A stretch of DNA of 64,000 nt from Nocardioides mangrovi (GTDB taxonomy: Bacteria > Actinomycetota > Actinomycetes > Propionibacteriales > Nocardioidaceae): contig NZ_JAIQZJ010000003.1 of the NCBI RefSeq assembly GCF_020073815.1, forward strand, positions 310,001-374,000, given 5' to 3'. Shown here piece after piece: positions 16,885 to 23,810 of the stretch. The notes under the pieces are model-generated. The model made no database searches, had not been told where the DNA came from, and saw nothing but the letters and a program-made list of their open reading frames with translations. Every line of letters begins with the position of its first letter. The stretch's first letter is position 1. The translations under genes and the position numbers were made by a program.

Positions 16885-17697
16885 ATGATGTTCCCGATGA
16901 TCTCGACCCGCCGCCGCCCCCGCACCCACCGCCCGGCAGTCGGACTCGCCGCGGCCGTCGTCCTCACCGCCGGACTCGCCGCGCCGTCCGCCGCCGCAGC
17001 GCAGCCACCCGGACCGGTCAACGCCGGCAACACCTTCAAGTGGGGCGTCGCGAAGCACGACTACGCCTTCAAGAAGCGGTTGTCGCACCGCCAGTGGCGA
17101 GTCAGCAGCACCCGCGAGGTCCGGACGACCCACGGCATGCTCGAGCTCGAGTCCCGCGGCAACCGCACGGTGACCGCGACCGAGAACGTCACCGGCCACC
17201 GCACCGGCCGCTGGGAGATCCGGCTGCGCTCGCGCAGCTTCGAGGGCCGGCACACCGACTTCCGGGTGCTCACCCAGCTGGTCCCCGGTCGCGGTCGCGA
17301 CCAGCACTGCGGCGGGCAGAACGTCGCCCTCGAGTCCTACCGGCCCGGGGCACACAGCGTCCAGCACTACGTCCGGGACACCCCGGACCGCGAGTTCCGC
17401 ACCCAGCGCGCGATCGGGCTGCGCGACGACCAGTGGCACACGTTCGCCGTCGAGGTGACCAAGCAGCGGATCTCGTGGTTCGTCGACGCACAGGTGGTCA
17501 GCTCCGAGCGTCGCTCCGCCGCGCTGAGCGGCGCGTCCTTCGCCCTGCGCTTCACCCTCCAGGCCGAGCCCGGCGCCACGATGAACCGGACTCGCATGCA
17601 GATGGACTGGGCCCGCTACTGGACCCTCGAGCGGCCGAACCAGCGGTCCACCAAGGCCCCGCAGCTCGACGAGGGCACGTACGGCGGGGCCTGCTGA
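16885..17697 (+). CDS. Secreted concanavalin-fold protein, degenerate GH16-like
   Basis: A 270-aa protein with a clear signal peptide: an Arg-rich n-region (STRRRPRTHRP), a hydrophobic core (VGLAAAVVLTAGLAAPS) and AAAAQ before the mature part. The body has the GH16/laminarinase-like beta-sandwich pattern (TGRWEIRLRSRSFEG, DDQWHTFAVEVTKQRISWFVD). Where active GH16 enzymes carry an E-x-D-x-x-E motif, this protein reads GQNVALESY, so the first Glu and the Asp are absent while the last Glu is kept. It may be a non-catalytic carbohydrate-binding relative. Two Cys residues could form a disulfide. The function assignment is tentative. Confidence 0.65.
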   Translation: MMFPMISTRRRPRTHRPAVGLAAAVVLTAGLAAPSAAAAQPPGPVNAGNTFKWGVAKHDYAFKKRLSHRQWRVSSTREVRTTHGMLELESRGNRTVTATENVTGHRTGRWEIRLRSRSFEGRHTDFRVLTQLVPGRGRDQHCGGQNVALESYRPGAHSVQHYVRDTPDREFRTQRAIGLRDDQWHTFAVEVTKQRISWFVDAQVVSSERRSAALSGASFALRFTLQAEPGATMNRTRMQMDWARYWTLERPNQRSTKAPQLDEGTYGGAC

Positions 17698-17759
17698 GGT
17701 CATCCATATCGGGGGGATCCGCCGGCCGCTCCGGCTGCCGGCGCCGTTAAGCGGTGGTG

Positions 17760-17779
17760 ACCGCCGCCCCGGCGGCGGT
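17760..17779. promoter_or_regulatory. Inverted repeat upstream of the HxlR-type gene
   Basis: ACCGCCGCC - CC - GGCGGCGGT is a 9-bp-arm palindrome directly abutting the -10-like region (TCTACT, 17779-17784) of the following regulator gene. It could be an autoregulatory operator. The very high GC content makes chance palindromes more likely. Confidence 0.3.
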
Positions 17780-17790
17780 CTACTGGACCC

Positions 17791-18486
17791 ATGTCCCAGT
17801 ACGGCCAGTTCTGCCCCGTCGCGAAGGCGATGGAGGTGCTCGACGAGCGGTGGACGCTGCTCGTGATCCGCGAGCTGCTGGCGGGCAGCACCCACTTCAA
17901 CGAGCTGCGCCGCGGCAACCCGAAGATGTCACCCGCCCTGCTGTCCCGGCGGCTCCGGTCGCTCGAGCGCGCCGGCGTCGTCCGCCGCGACCTCGAGGAC
18001 GGCCGCACCAGCTACCACCTGACCGCCGCCGGCGAGGAGCTCCGCCCGGTCGTCGAGGGCCTCGGCGCCTGGGGCATCCGGTGGATCGGCGACCTCGGCG
18101 AGGACGACCTCGACCCCCACCTGCTGCTCTGGGACATGCGGCGCACCGTGCCGGTGGAGGAGTGGCCGGCGCAGCGGACGGTCGTGCACTTCCACTTCGC
18201 CGACCAGCCCTCCGCGACCGCGCGCTGGTGGCTCTGCGTGGCCGACCAGCAGGCCGACGTCTGCGACTACGACCCCGGCTACGAGGTCACCGCGACCGTC
18301 GAGACGACCCTGTCGACGATGGTCAGGCTCTGGCGGGTCGACCGCACCTGGTCCGACGCGCTCCGCGCCGGCGACCTGCGGGTCGACGCCCCCACCGACG
18401 TACGCCGCGCGATGCCGACCTGGCTCGGCCAGATGTCGCTGGGCGCCGTGCCGCACGACCTGCGCGAGCCCGCCGCCGTGCGCTGA
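17791..18486 (+). CDS. HxlR-family transcriptional regulator with C-terminal sterol-carrier-like domain
   Basis: A 231-aa protein. Residues 1-95 are an HxlR winged helix beginning with the conserved Cys region (YGQFCPVAKAMEVLDERWTL, then LVIRELLAGSTHFNELRRG). The remaining ~130 residues resemble the SCP2-like domain often fused to actinobacterial HxlR proteins (VHFHFADQPSATARWWLCV). HxlR regulators usually act as redox- or aldehyde-responsive dimers. The start ATG is supported by family alignment from MSQYGQFCP. Its target is unknown; the following GNAT gene is 41 nt away and could be co-regulated. Confidence 0.82.
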   Translation: MSQYGQFCPVAKAMEVLDERWTLLVIRELLAGSTHFNELRRGNPKMSPALLSRRLRSLERAGVVRRDLEDGRTSYHLTAAGEELRPVVEGLGAWGIRWIGDLGEDDLDPHLLLWDMRRTVPVEEWPAQRTVVHFHFADQPSATARWWLCVADQQADVCDYDPGYEVTATVETTLSTMVRLWRVDRTWSDALRAGDLRVDAPTDVRRAMPTWLGQMSLGAVPHDLREPAAVR

Positions 18487-18495
18487 CCGACACGG

Positions 18496-18511
18496 CTGGA
18501 CACCTGTCCAG
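18496..18511. promoter_or_regulatory. 16-bp palindrome upstream of GNAT gene
   Basis: CTGGACA - CC - TGTCCAG is a perfect 7-bp-arm inverted repeat located 4-20 nt before the -10-like CAGGAT (18515-18520). The position, overlapping the expected -35/-10 spacer, suits a repressor operator. Confidence 0.45.
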
Positions 18512-18527
18512 TGGCAGGATGGACCGC

Positions 18528-19118
18528 GTGACGCAGGACCTCAGCGCCGTGGCCTGGCCGGTGCGCACCGACCGTCTGACCCTCCGCCCCGCGACCCTCG
18601 ACGACGTCGCGGCCCTCTGGCGGATCCGCCGGATCCCCTCGGTCCACGAGTGGCTCGGCCACGACTTCAGCGACGAGGCGCGGTTCGCCGAGATGATGGC
18701 CGATCCCGACCGGCTCACCACGACGCTCGTCATCGAGCTCGACGGCGCGGTCGTCGGCGACCTCTACCTGCGCGTCACCGACGCCTGGGCCCAGAGCGAC
18801 GTCGCCGAGCAGGCGAGGAACACCGTGGCCGAGATCGGCTGGGTGCTCGACCCCGCCCACGAGGGCCGCGGCCTGGCCACCGAGGCGGCGCGCGAGCTGC
18901 TGCGGATCAGCTTCGAGGACCTCGGCGTACGCCGGGTCAAGGCGCTCTGCTTCGCCGACAACGAGCCGTCGTGGCGGCTGATGGAGCGGCTCGGCATGCG
19001 CCGCGAGGAGCACGCGCGGGCCGACTCGCTGCACCGCACGAAGGGCTGGCTCGACGGCTTCACCTATGCGCTGCTGGTCAGCGAGTGGTCTCCCGGACCA
19101 TCGTCTGCTGGTGCATGA
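18528..19118 (+). CDS. GNAT-family N-acetyltransferase (RimJ/RimL type)
   Basis: A 196-aa acetyltransferase of the RimL-like Acetyltransf_3 group: TDRLTLRPATLDDVAALWRI at the start, the acetyl-CoA pocket IGWVLDPAHEGRGLATEAAREL, and FADNEPSWRLMERLGMRREE near the end. Start candidates are ATG 18519 and GTG 18528; CAGGAT ends 7 nt before the GTG, so a leaderless GTG start is preferred. Its last 41 nt overlap tail-to-tail with the GNAT gene on the opposite strand. The acetylated substrate is unknown. Confidence 0.82.
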   Translation: MTQDLSAVAWPVRTDRLTLRPATLDDVAALWRIRRIPSVHEWLGHDFSDEARFAEMMADPDRLTTTLVIELDGAVVGDLYLRVTDAWAQSDVAEQARNTVAEIGWVLDPAHEGRGLATEAARELLRISFEDLGVRRVKALCFADNEPSWRLMERLGMRREEHARADSLHRTKGWLDGFTYALLVSEWSPGPSSAGA

Positions 19119-19728
19119 TCCGGCCCTGGTAGCGCGACCCCGGGACCACCGGCGTCGGCCCGTGCTTGCGGAAGCCGACGTGCTCGAAGAAGCCGATCGC
19201 GCGGGCGTTCTCCGCCGAGGTCTGCAGGTAGCAGCCGGGCGACCCGACGGAGCGGAGCCGGTCGAACCACAGCTCCATCAGCCGAGCCCCGGCACCCGTG
19301 CCGCGCGCCTCCGCGGCGATGTCGATGTGCAGGTGGCTGGGCCAGCGCGGGTCGTCGAGCTCCTCGGCGACGGGCTCGCCGCGGCCACGGCAGACGCGCG
19401 CGTCGTACGCCGCCCGGGCCAGGTAGAGCGCCGGCCGCGGGCGGAGCCGGATCCGGTGCCGGCGGGCGGCGACCTCGAAGCGCTCCTCCTCGCTGGGGAA
19501 GGCCGCGTCGTCGACGCAGCCGGCGAGGTAGCCGGCCGGGAGGTCGTCGACGGTGACCACGAAGACCGAGGCGGGCTCGAGGTCGAGGTAGGGCGTCAGG
19601 TAGACGTCGGCCACCGACGGCTCGTGCCCCCAGGCCTCACCGCCGGGGGCTCCGGCGCCGGCCGCACCGAACGCCGCGACCAGGCCGGCGCGGTCGCGTG
19701 GGTCGTAGGGACGGACCTCGACGGTCAC
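19078..19728 (-). CDS. GNAT-family N-acetyltransferase
   Basis: A 216-aa protein. The N-terminal part (VTVEVRPYDPRDRAGLVAAF) and the acetyl-CoA motif (LHIDIAAEARGTGAGARLME) identify a GNAT. The C-terminal part GCYLQTSAENARAIGFFEHVGFRKHG is typical for Acetyltransf_1 members. It starts with GTG overlapping the stop of the csoR-type gene (GTGA), forming a two-gene operon under the CsoR operator. A metal- or thiol-responsive acetyltransferase is therefore implied but not demonstrated. Its 3' end overlaps the convergent GNAT gene by 41 nt. Confidence 0.8.
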   Translation of the reverse strand: MTVEVRPYDPRDRAGLVAAFGAAGAGAPGGEAWGHEPSVADVYLTPYLDLEPASVFVVTVDDLPAGYLAGCVDDAAFPSEEERFEVAARRHRIRLRPRPALYLARAAYDARVCRGRGEPVAEELDDPRWPSHLHIDIAAEARGTGAGARLMELWFDRLRSVGSPGCYLQTSAENARAIGFFEHVGFRKHGPTPVVPGSRYQGRIMHQQTMVRETTR

Positions 19729-20024
19729 GAACGGACCAGGCGGGCGATCGCCTCGGACGCCTCCTGGAGCTTCGCCTCGCCCTCGGGCCCTCCGGCGCGC
19801 GCGGCGTCGACGACGCAGTGGTTGAGGTGCTCGTCGAGCAGCCCGAGCGCGACCGCCTGGAGCGCCTTGGTGGCGGCCGAGACCTGGGTGAGGATGTCGA
19901 TGCAGTAGGCCTCGTCGTCGACCATCCGGGAGATGCCCTTCACCTGGCCCTCGATCCGGCGCAGGCGCTTGAGGTAGTCGTCCTTGCGGGTCAGGTAGCC
20001 CGGGTGGGCCTGCTCGTCGCTCAT
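19725..20024 (-). CDS. csoR: CsoR-family metal-sensing transcriptional repressor
   Basis: A 99-aa all-helical CsoR/RcnR protein. The copper-ligand signature of mycobacterial CsoR is complete: Cys in DEAYCIDILTQ, then His and Cys in LLDEHLNHCV with the same H-x3-C spacing. Such proteins repress their operon until Cu(I) or a related ligand binds. A near-ideal GATACCCC/GGGGTATC operator sits 18 nt upstream of the start. The downstream co-transcribed gene is a GNAT; no copper ATPase or chaperone is encoded nearby, so the regulon must extend elsewhere or the sensor answers another thiophile. Confidence 0.9.
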   Translation of the reverse strand: MSDEQAHPGYLTRKDDYLKRLRRIEGQVKGISRMVDDEAYCIDILTQVSAATKALQAVALGLLDEHLNHCVVDAARAGGPEGEAKLQEASEAIARLVRS

Positions 20025-20042
20025 GCCGTGCTCCTCTCGCCG

Positions 20043-20061
20043 GATACCCCATTGGGGTATC
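20043..20061. promoter_or_regulatory. CsoR-type operator
   Basis: GATACCCC - ATT - GGGGTATC is a perfect 8-bp-arm palindrome immediately upstream of the csoR-type gene. A/T-flanked C-tract/G-tract halves are the established signature of CsoR/RcnR operators, so autorepression is strongly suggested. Confidence 0.75.
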
Positions 20062-20090
20062 GCCGTCGAGGGTACTCCCCGACCCTCGGA

Positions 20091-21308
20091 TCAGCCCTCG
20101 AGCAGACCGCTCGCCACCGCAGCGGCGATGCTCGGCGCGAGCGGCAGCCGGGGCAGGAGCGTCGCCTGGACGGCGTGGTAGAGGTCCGGCTTGCCCGACC
20201 AGGTGCCGGCCGCGGGCCGGTTCTCCGGGTCGAGCTCGTGCCACCACGACCCGCCGTCGCGATCGATCAGGTGCCCCTCGATGTAGTCCCAGGAGCGCGC
20301 GTACCACGCCTCGTACGCCGGGTCCCCGGTGCGCCGCGCGAGGGCGGCGGCCGCGGCGCCGGCCTCGGCCGCGACCCAGTGCATCCGCTGACGGACGACC
20401 GGGGTCCCGGACCAGTCGGTGGTGTAGACGAAGCCGGGCGCCCCGTCCGGCGCCCACCCGTCGGTGACCGCGCGGTCGAAGAGCCGGGTGGCCGCGTCGG
20501 CCAGGCCGGGCGGCGCCTCGTGGCCGAGGGTGGCCTCGACCTGGAGCAGCAGCCGGGCCCACTCCAGCCCGTGGCCGACGGTCGCGCCGTACGGCTTGAA
20601 GGGGTCGGCGGGCCGGTCACGGTTGTGCTCGGGCAGCGGGGTCCACCCGGCGTCGTAGTGCTCGGGGATCCGCCAGTCGTGCGCCGCGGCGACCGTGGCC
20701 ACCCGGCCCGCGACCCGGCCCGCGCGGCGCGCCCACGCGACGTCGCCGGTCGCGTCCGTCGCGGCCATCATCGCCTCGACGGCGTGCATGTTGCCGTTGA
20801 TGCCGCGGTAGGGGTCGACCGTCGTCCAGTCCCGGTCGATGGTGTCGACGCACATCCCGGCCGCGTCGTCCCAGAACCGCTCGAGGAAGACCGCCTGCGC
20901 CCGCTCGAGCAGCGCGTCCGCGCCGTCCAGCCCGGCGACGGCGGCCGTCGACCCCGCCAGCAGCGCGAACGCGTGGTCGTAGCAGCTCTTGGCCTCGCCG
21001 ACCGGCCGGCCGTCGGCACCGACCGCGGAGAACCAGCCGCCGTGCTCGTCGTCGGCGAGCGTCGTCCGCAGCCCGCGCGCGACGTCCTCGGCGAGCGGCC
21101 GGCAGCCCGGCACGCCGAGCAACGATCCGATCGCGTAGACGTGCACCATCCGCGCCGTGATCCACAGGTGCACCGGCTGCTCGAGCAGCGGCTCGCCCCG
21201 GTCCCCCAGCACCGCGGCGCCACCCCGCGGGTGCGCGACGTCCCGTCCGAACTCCAGCAGCCGGAAGAGCTCGGCCTCCAGCCAGGCGCGGTGCGTCGAC
21301 GTGCTCAC
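20091..21308 (-). CDS. AGE-family sugar epimerase/isomerase
   Basis: A 405-aa protein of the N-acylglucosamine 2-epimerase/mannose isomerase superfamily with an (alpha/alpha)6 barrel. Characteristic blocks are ITARMVHVYAIGSLLG, KSCYDHAFALLAGSTAA, INGNMHAVEAMMAA, and the C-terminal WSGKPDLYHAVQATLLPRLP; the conserved His residues fit the catalytic pair. Family members interconvert aldoses and ketoses (mannose/fructose, sulfoquinovose/sulfofructose) or epimerise N-acyl sugars. No sugar kinase or transporter is adjacent, so the substrate cannot be fixed. It is transcribed leftward as a single gene. Confidence 0.85.
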   Translation of the reverse strand: MSTSTHRAWLEAELFRLLEFGRDVAHPRGGAAVLGDRGEPLLEQPVHLWITARMVHVYAIGSLLGVPGCRPLAEDVARGLRTTLADDEHGGWFSAVGADGRPVGEAKSCYDHAFALLAGSTAAVAGLDGADALLERAQAVFLERFWDDAAGMCVDTIDRDWTTVDPYRGINGNMHAVEAMMAATDATGDVAWARRAGRVAGRVATVAAAHDWRIPEHYDAGWTPLPEHNRDRPADPFKPYGATVGHGLEWARLLLQVEATLGHEAPPGLADAATRLFDRAVTDGWAPDGAPGFVYTTDWSGTPVVRQRMHWVAAEAGAAAAALARRTGDPAYEAWYARSWDYIEGHLIDRDGGSWWHELDPENRPAAGTWSGKPDLYHAVQATLLPRLPLAPSIAAAVASGLLEG

Positions 21309-21493
21309 CTGCGCACCTTACGGCGCGCCCTCCTTGCCGTTCGTCAGGCCAACCTTGACACTAGGGGTGGCTCGGCGCAGCGACTCGCGCTGGGCGGGGT
21401 GGTCGGCCGGCGACGAGTGACGGGCACACGGGGGTCTCGTCACCCGCGCTGGCCAGCGCCCCGCTCAGCGTGTTCTGCAGCTACGGGCCTTGA

Positions 21494-21883
21494 TCAGGCG
21501 GTCGTGCTGCGCTCGCGGAGCTGCTCGACCCGGCGGGCGAAGCGCTCCCAGGCGGCCTGTCGCGAGACCCCCATGGCGGTGCCGATCGCGGCCCAGGACA
21601 GCTGGCGCGACCGGGCGAGCTCGACCCACTCCACCAGGAAGTCGTCGACCTGCTCGGCCGTTCGGGCGATCAGCGGGAGGTTGCTGAGGATCTCCGCGTC
21701 CGACATCGACTCCCACGGCGGCACGGAGGCCTTCGCGGTCTTCGCCGAGGACGAGAACACGTCGGCGTAGTGGGCCACGCAGCTCTCGCAGATCATCGCG
21801 CCGTGGCCGCCGGCGAAGAGCATCCCGCGCTTGCCGCGCACCCCGCAGAACGAGCAGTGCTTGCGCTCGACGTCGGTGTCCAC
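21494..21883 (-). CDS. ClpX-type zinc finger / helix-turn-helix protein
   Basis: A 129-aa protein with a ClpX-like four-Cys zinc finger at residues 10-38 (HCSFCGVRGKRGMLFAGGHG, then ICESCV). A C-terminal helix-turn-helix follows (ARSRQLSWAAIGTAMGVSRQ, then AAWERFARRV). In ClpX the finger mediates dimerisation and substrate recognition; the ATPase is absent here. The protein may be a DNA-binding adaptor. It lies 18 nt downstream of dnaB on the same strand, so it is probably co-transcribed. The combination of domains is compact and specific but has no assigned role that I know. Confidence 0.75.
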   Translation of the reverse strand: MDTDVERKHCSFCGVRGKRGMLFAGGHGAMICESCVAHYADVFSSSAKTAKASVPPWESMSDAEILSNLPLIARTAEQVDDFLVEWVELARSRQLSWAAIGTAMGVSRQAAWERFARRVEQLRERSTTA

Positions 21884-21901
21884 GCGTCCTCCTCCTCCGG
21901 C

Positions 21902-23329
21902 TCAGTGGGCCATGTCGACGAAGCGGGAGTAGTGGCCCTGGAAGGCGACGGTGATGTCGCGGGTGGGGCCGTTGCGGTGCTTGGCGACGATGAGGTCGGC
22001 CTCGCCGGGGCGGGTCGACTCCTTCTCGTAGACGTCGTCGCGGTGGAGCAGGACGACCATGTCGGCATCCTGCTCGATCGAGCCGGACTCACGCAGGTCG
22101 CTCATCATCGGTCGCTTGTCGCCGCGCTGCTCGGGGCCACGGTTGAGCTGGGAGAGCGCGATGATCGGGATGCTGAGCTCCTTGGCCAGCAGCTTGATCT
22201 GCCGGGAGAACTCCGAGACCTCGAGCTGGCGGGACTCGACCTTCTTGCCGGAGGTCATCAGCTGGAGGTAGTCGATGACCATCAGCTTGAGGTCGTGCTT
22301 CTGCTTCAGGCGCCGGGCCTTGGCCCGGATCTCCATCATCGTCATGTTGGGCGAGTCGTCGATGAACATCGGCGCCGAGGAGACCTCGCCCATCTTGCGG
22401 GCCAGCTTGGCCCAGTCGTCGTCGTTCATGTTGCCGTTGCGGATGTGGTTGAGCGGCACCTTCGCCTCGGCCGAGAGCAGGCGCATGGTGATCTCCGAGC
22501 GCGTCATCTCGAGGCTGAAGAAGGCGCTGGTGAGGTTGTTGGCGATCGAGGCCGCGCGGCAGAAGTCGAGGGCCAGCGTCGACTTGCCCATGGCAGGACG
22601 GGCCGCGACGATGATCATCTGGCCGGCGTGCAGGCCGTTGGTCAGGTCGTCCATGTCGGCGAAGCCGGTCGGGACGCCGTAGAGCCCGGCCTCGCGGTTG
22701 GAGATCGCCTCGATCTCGTCGAGGACGCCGTCCATGATGTCGCTCAGCGGCGCGTAGTCCTCCGACGAGCGCTTGTCGGTGATCTTGTAGACCTCGGCCT
22801 GCGCCTCGTCGACGATGTCGTCGACCTGGCCCTCGCCGGCGTAGCCGATCTGCACGATCCGGGTGCCGGCGCCGACCAGCTTCCGCAGGATCGACTTCTC
22901 GCGGACGATCTCGGCGTAGTAGCCGGCGTTGGCCGCGATCGGGACGTTGGCCGAGAGCGTGTGGAGGTAGGGCGCGCCGCCGATCCGCTGGAGCTCGCCA
23001 CGGCGCTGCAGCTCGGCGGCGACGGTGACCATGTCGACCGGCTCGCCGCGACCGTAGAGGTCGAGGACGACGTCGTAGATGGTCTCGTGCGCGGGGCGGT
23101 AGAAGTCCGTGCCCCGGATCGCCTCGGTGACGTCGGCGATGGCGTCCTTGGAGATCAGCATCGCCCCGAGCACCGACTGCTCGGCGGCCATGTCCTGCGG
23201 CGGGGTGCGGTCGCCAGGCGTGCTCGGCCGCTCGCCCGGGGCGTAGGGAGCGGGACCGTCGCCCCAACCGCCCATCGCCTCGTCGGGAGGGGGCTCGGAG
23301 AACACCCGTGCCTCGTGCTCGACGCTCAC
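21902..23329 (-). CDS. dnaB: Replicative DNA helicase DnaB
   Basis: A 475-aa hexameric helicase. The N-terminal DnaB domain (QDMAAEQSVLGAMLISKDAI) and the RecA-like motor are complete: Walker A IIVAARPAMGKSTLAL, Walker B LMVIDYLQLM, and the arginine-finger region IIALSQLNRGPEQR. Neither common intein insertion point is interrupted. About 50 extra N-terminal residues rich in Pro/Gly precede the usual start, as in other actinobacteria. GTG 23329 is preferred over GTG 23332 because GAGGGA lies 6 nt upstream. The 480-nt upstream gap holds DnaA-box-like words. Confidence 0.95.
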   Translation of the reverse strand: MSVEHEARVFSEPPPDEAMGGWGDGPAPYAPGERPSTPGDRTPPQDMAAEQSVLGAMLISKDAIADVTEAIRGTDFYRPAHETIYDVVLDLYGRGEPVDMVTVAAELQRRGELQRIGGAPYLHTLSANVPIAANAGYYAEIVREKSILRKLVGAGTRIVQIGYAGEGQVDDIVDEAQAEVYKITDKRSSEDYAPLSDIMDGVLDEIEAISNREAGLYGVPTGFADMDDLTNGLHAGQMIIVAARPAMGKSTLALDFCRAASIANNLTSAFFSLEMTRSEITMRLLSAEAKVPLNHIRNGNMNDDDWAKLARKMGEVSSAPMFIDDSPNMTMMEIRAKARRLKQKHDLKLMVIDYLQLMTSGKKVESRQLEVSEFSRQIKLLAKELSIPIIALSQLNRGPEQRGDKRPMMSDLRESGSIEQDADMVVLLHRDDVYEKESTRPGEADLIVAKHRNGPTRDITVAFQGHYSRFVDMAH

Positions 23330-23487
23330 CACAGCTCCCTCGATCGTCCCCGGAATCGACCCTCTGCACGCACGGTAGAGGGCGCCGCCGACAGGCTCCG
23401 ACGGGCCCGACGGGCACCCCACCCCGACCGAGCAGCCCGACCGACCGGGCAGACGCTATGCCTCGGGTCGCCCCCGGTGGAAGCGCC

Positions 23488-23746
23488 CTGTCCACACGGC
23501 ACTGGGGATAACCGGTGCAGACCCGTGGAGTACCCCGGAAGCGGTGTGGAGCGCCCTGGGGATGACCTGTGGAAACGGACGCGTAGGGTCGACATACATG
23601 CGGTCTGACCTGCGAGAATGCGGCTGCACACGTTGTGGATCGAAAAAACAGGCCCCGCGGATCCGTTCACGGGCCGGTCAACTCGGCGTCACGTGGTGGT
23701 TTGTCGACAAGTGTCCCGGCACCGAGTTATGCACCGTTTGTCCACA
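23488..23746. promoter_or_regulatory. Cluster of DnaA-box-like sequences upstream of dnaB
   Basis: The 478-nt gene-free gap 23333-23810 contains one exact TTGTCCACA (23738-23746), the known high-GC actinobacterial DnaA box. Two 8/9 matches are CTGTCCACA (23488-23496) and TTGTCGACA (23701-23709, itself palindromic). Reverse-strand relatives are at 23503-23511 (TTATCCCCA), 23568-23576 and 23634-23642. The region is also visibly less GC-rich than its flanks. It may regulate dnaB or titrate DnaA; oriC itself is expected near dnaA outside the window. Confidence 0.5.
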
Positions 23747-23810
23747 GCCCCTGTGACTAGTCGGGTAAGAGACACCATCGCCCGATGACCCTGACGATGA
23801 CTAGGACCCC

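Noticed and set aside
21902-23329. Possible intein in dnaB
   Set aside because: Walker A and downstream motifs are continuous and the protein has normal length.
23488-23746. Interpretation of the DnaA-box-like cluster as the chromosomal oriC
   Set aside because: dnaA, dnaN, rpmH and the parAB genes are not adjacent. Conserved synteny places oriC beyond the trxA side of the window.
23598-23756. A 52-codon frame with a striking Cys pattern (CGCTRC ... CPGTELCTVC) upstream of the MATE gene
   Set aside because: Third-position GC is far lower than in every neighbouring gene, there is no Shine-Dalgarno, and the frame runs through the DnaA-box-like cluster. It is more likely non-coding.
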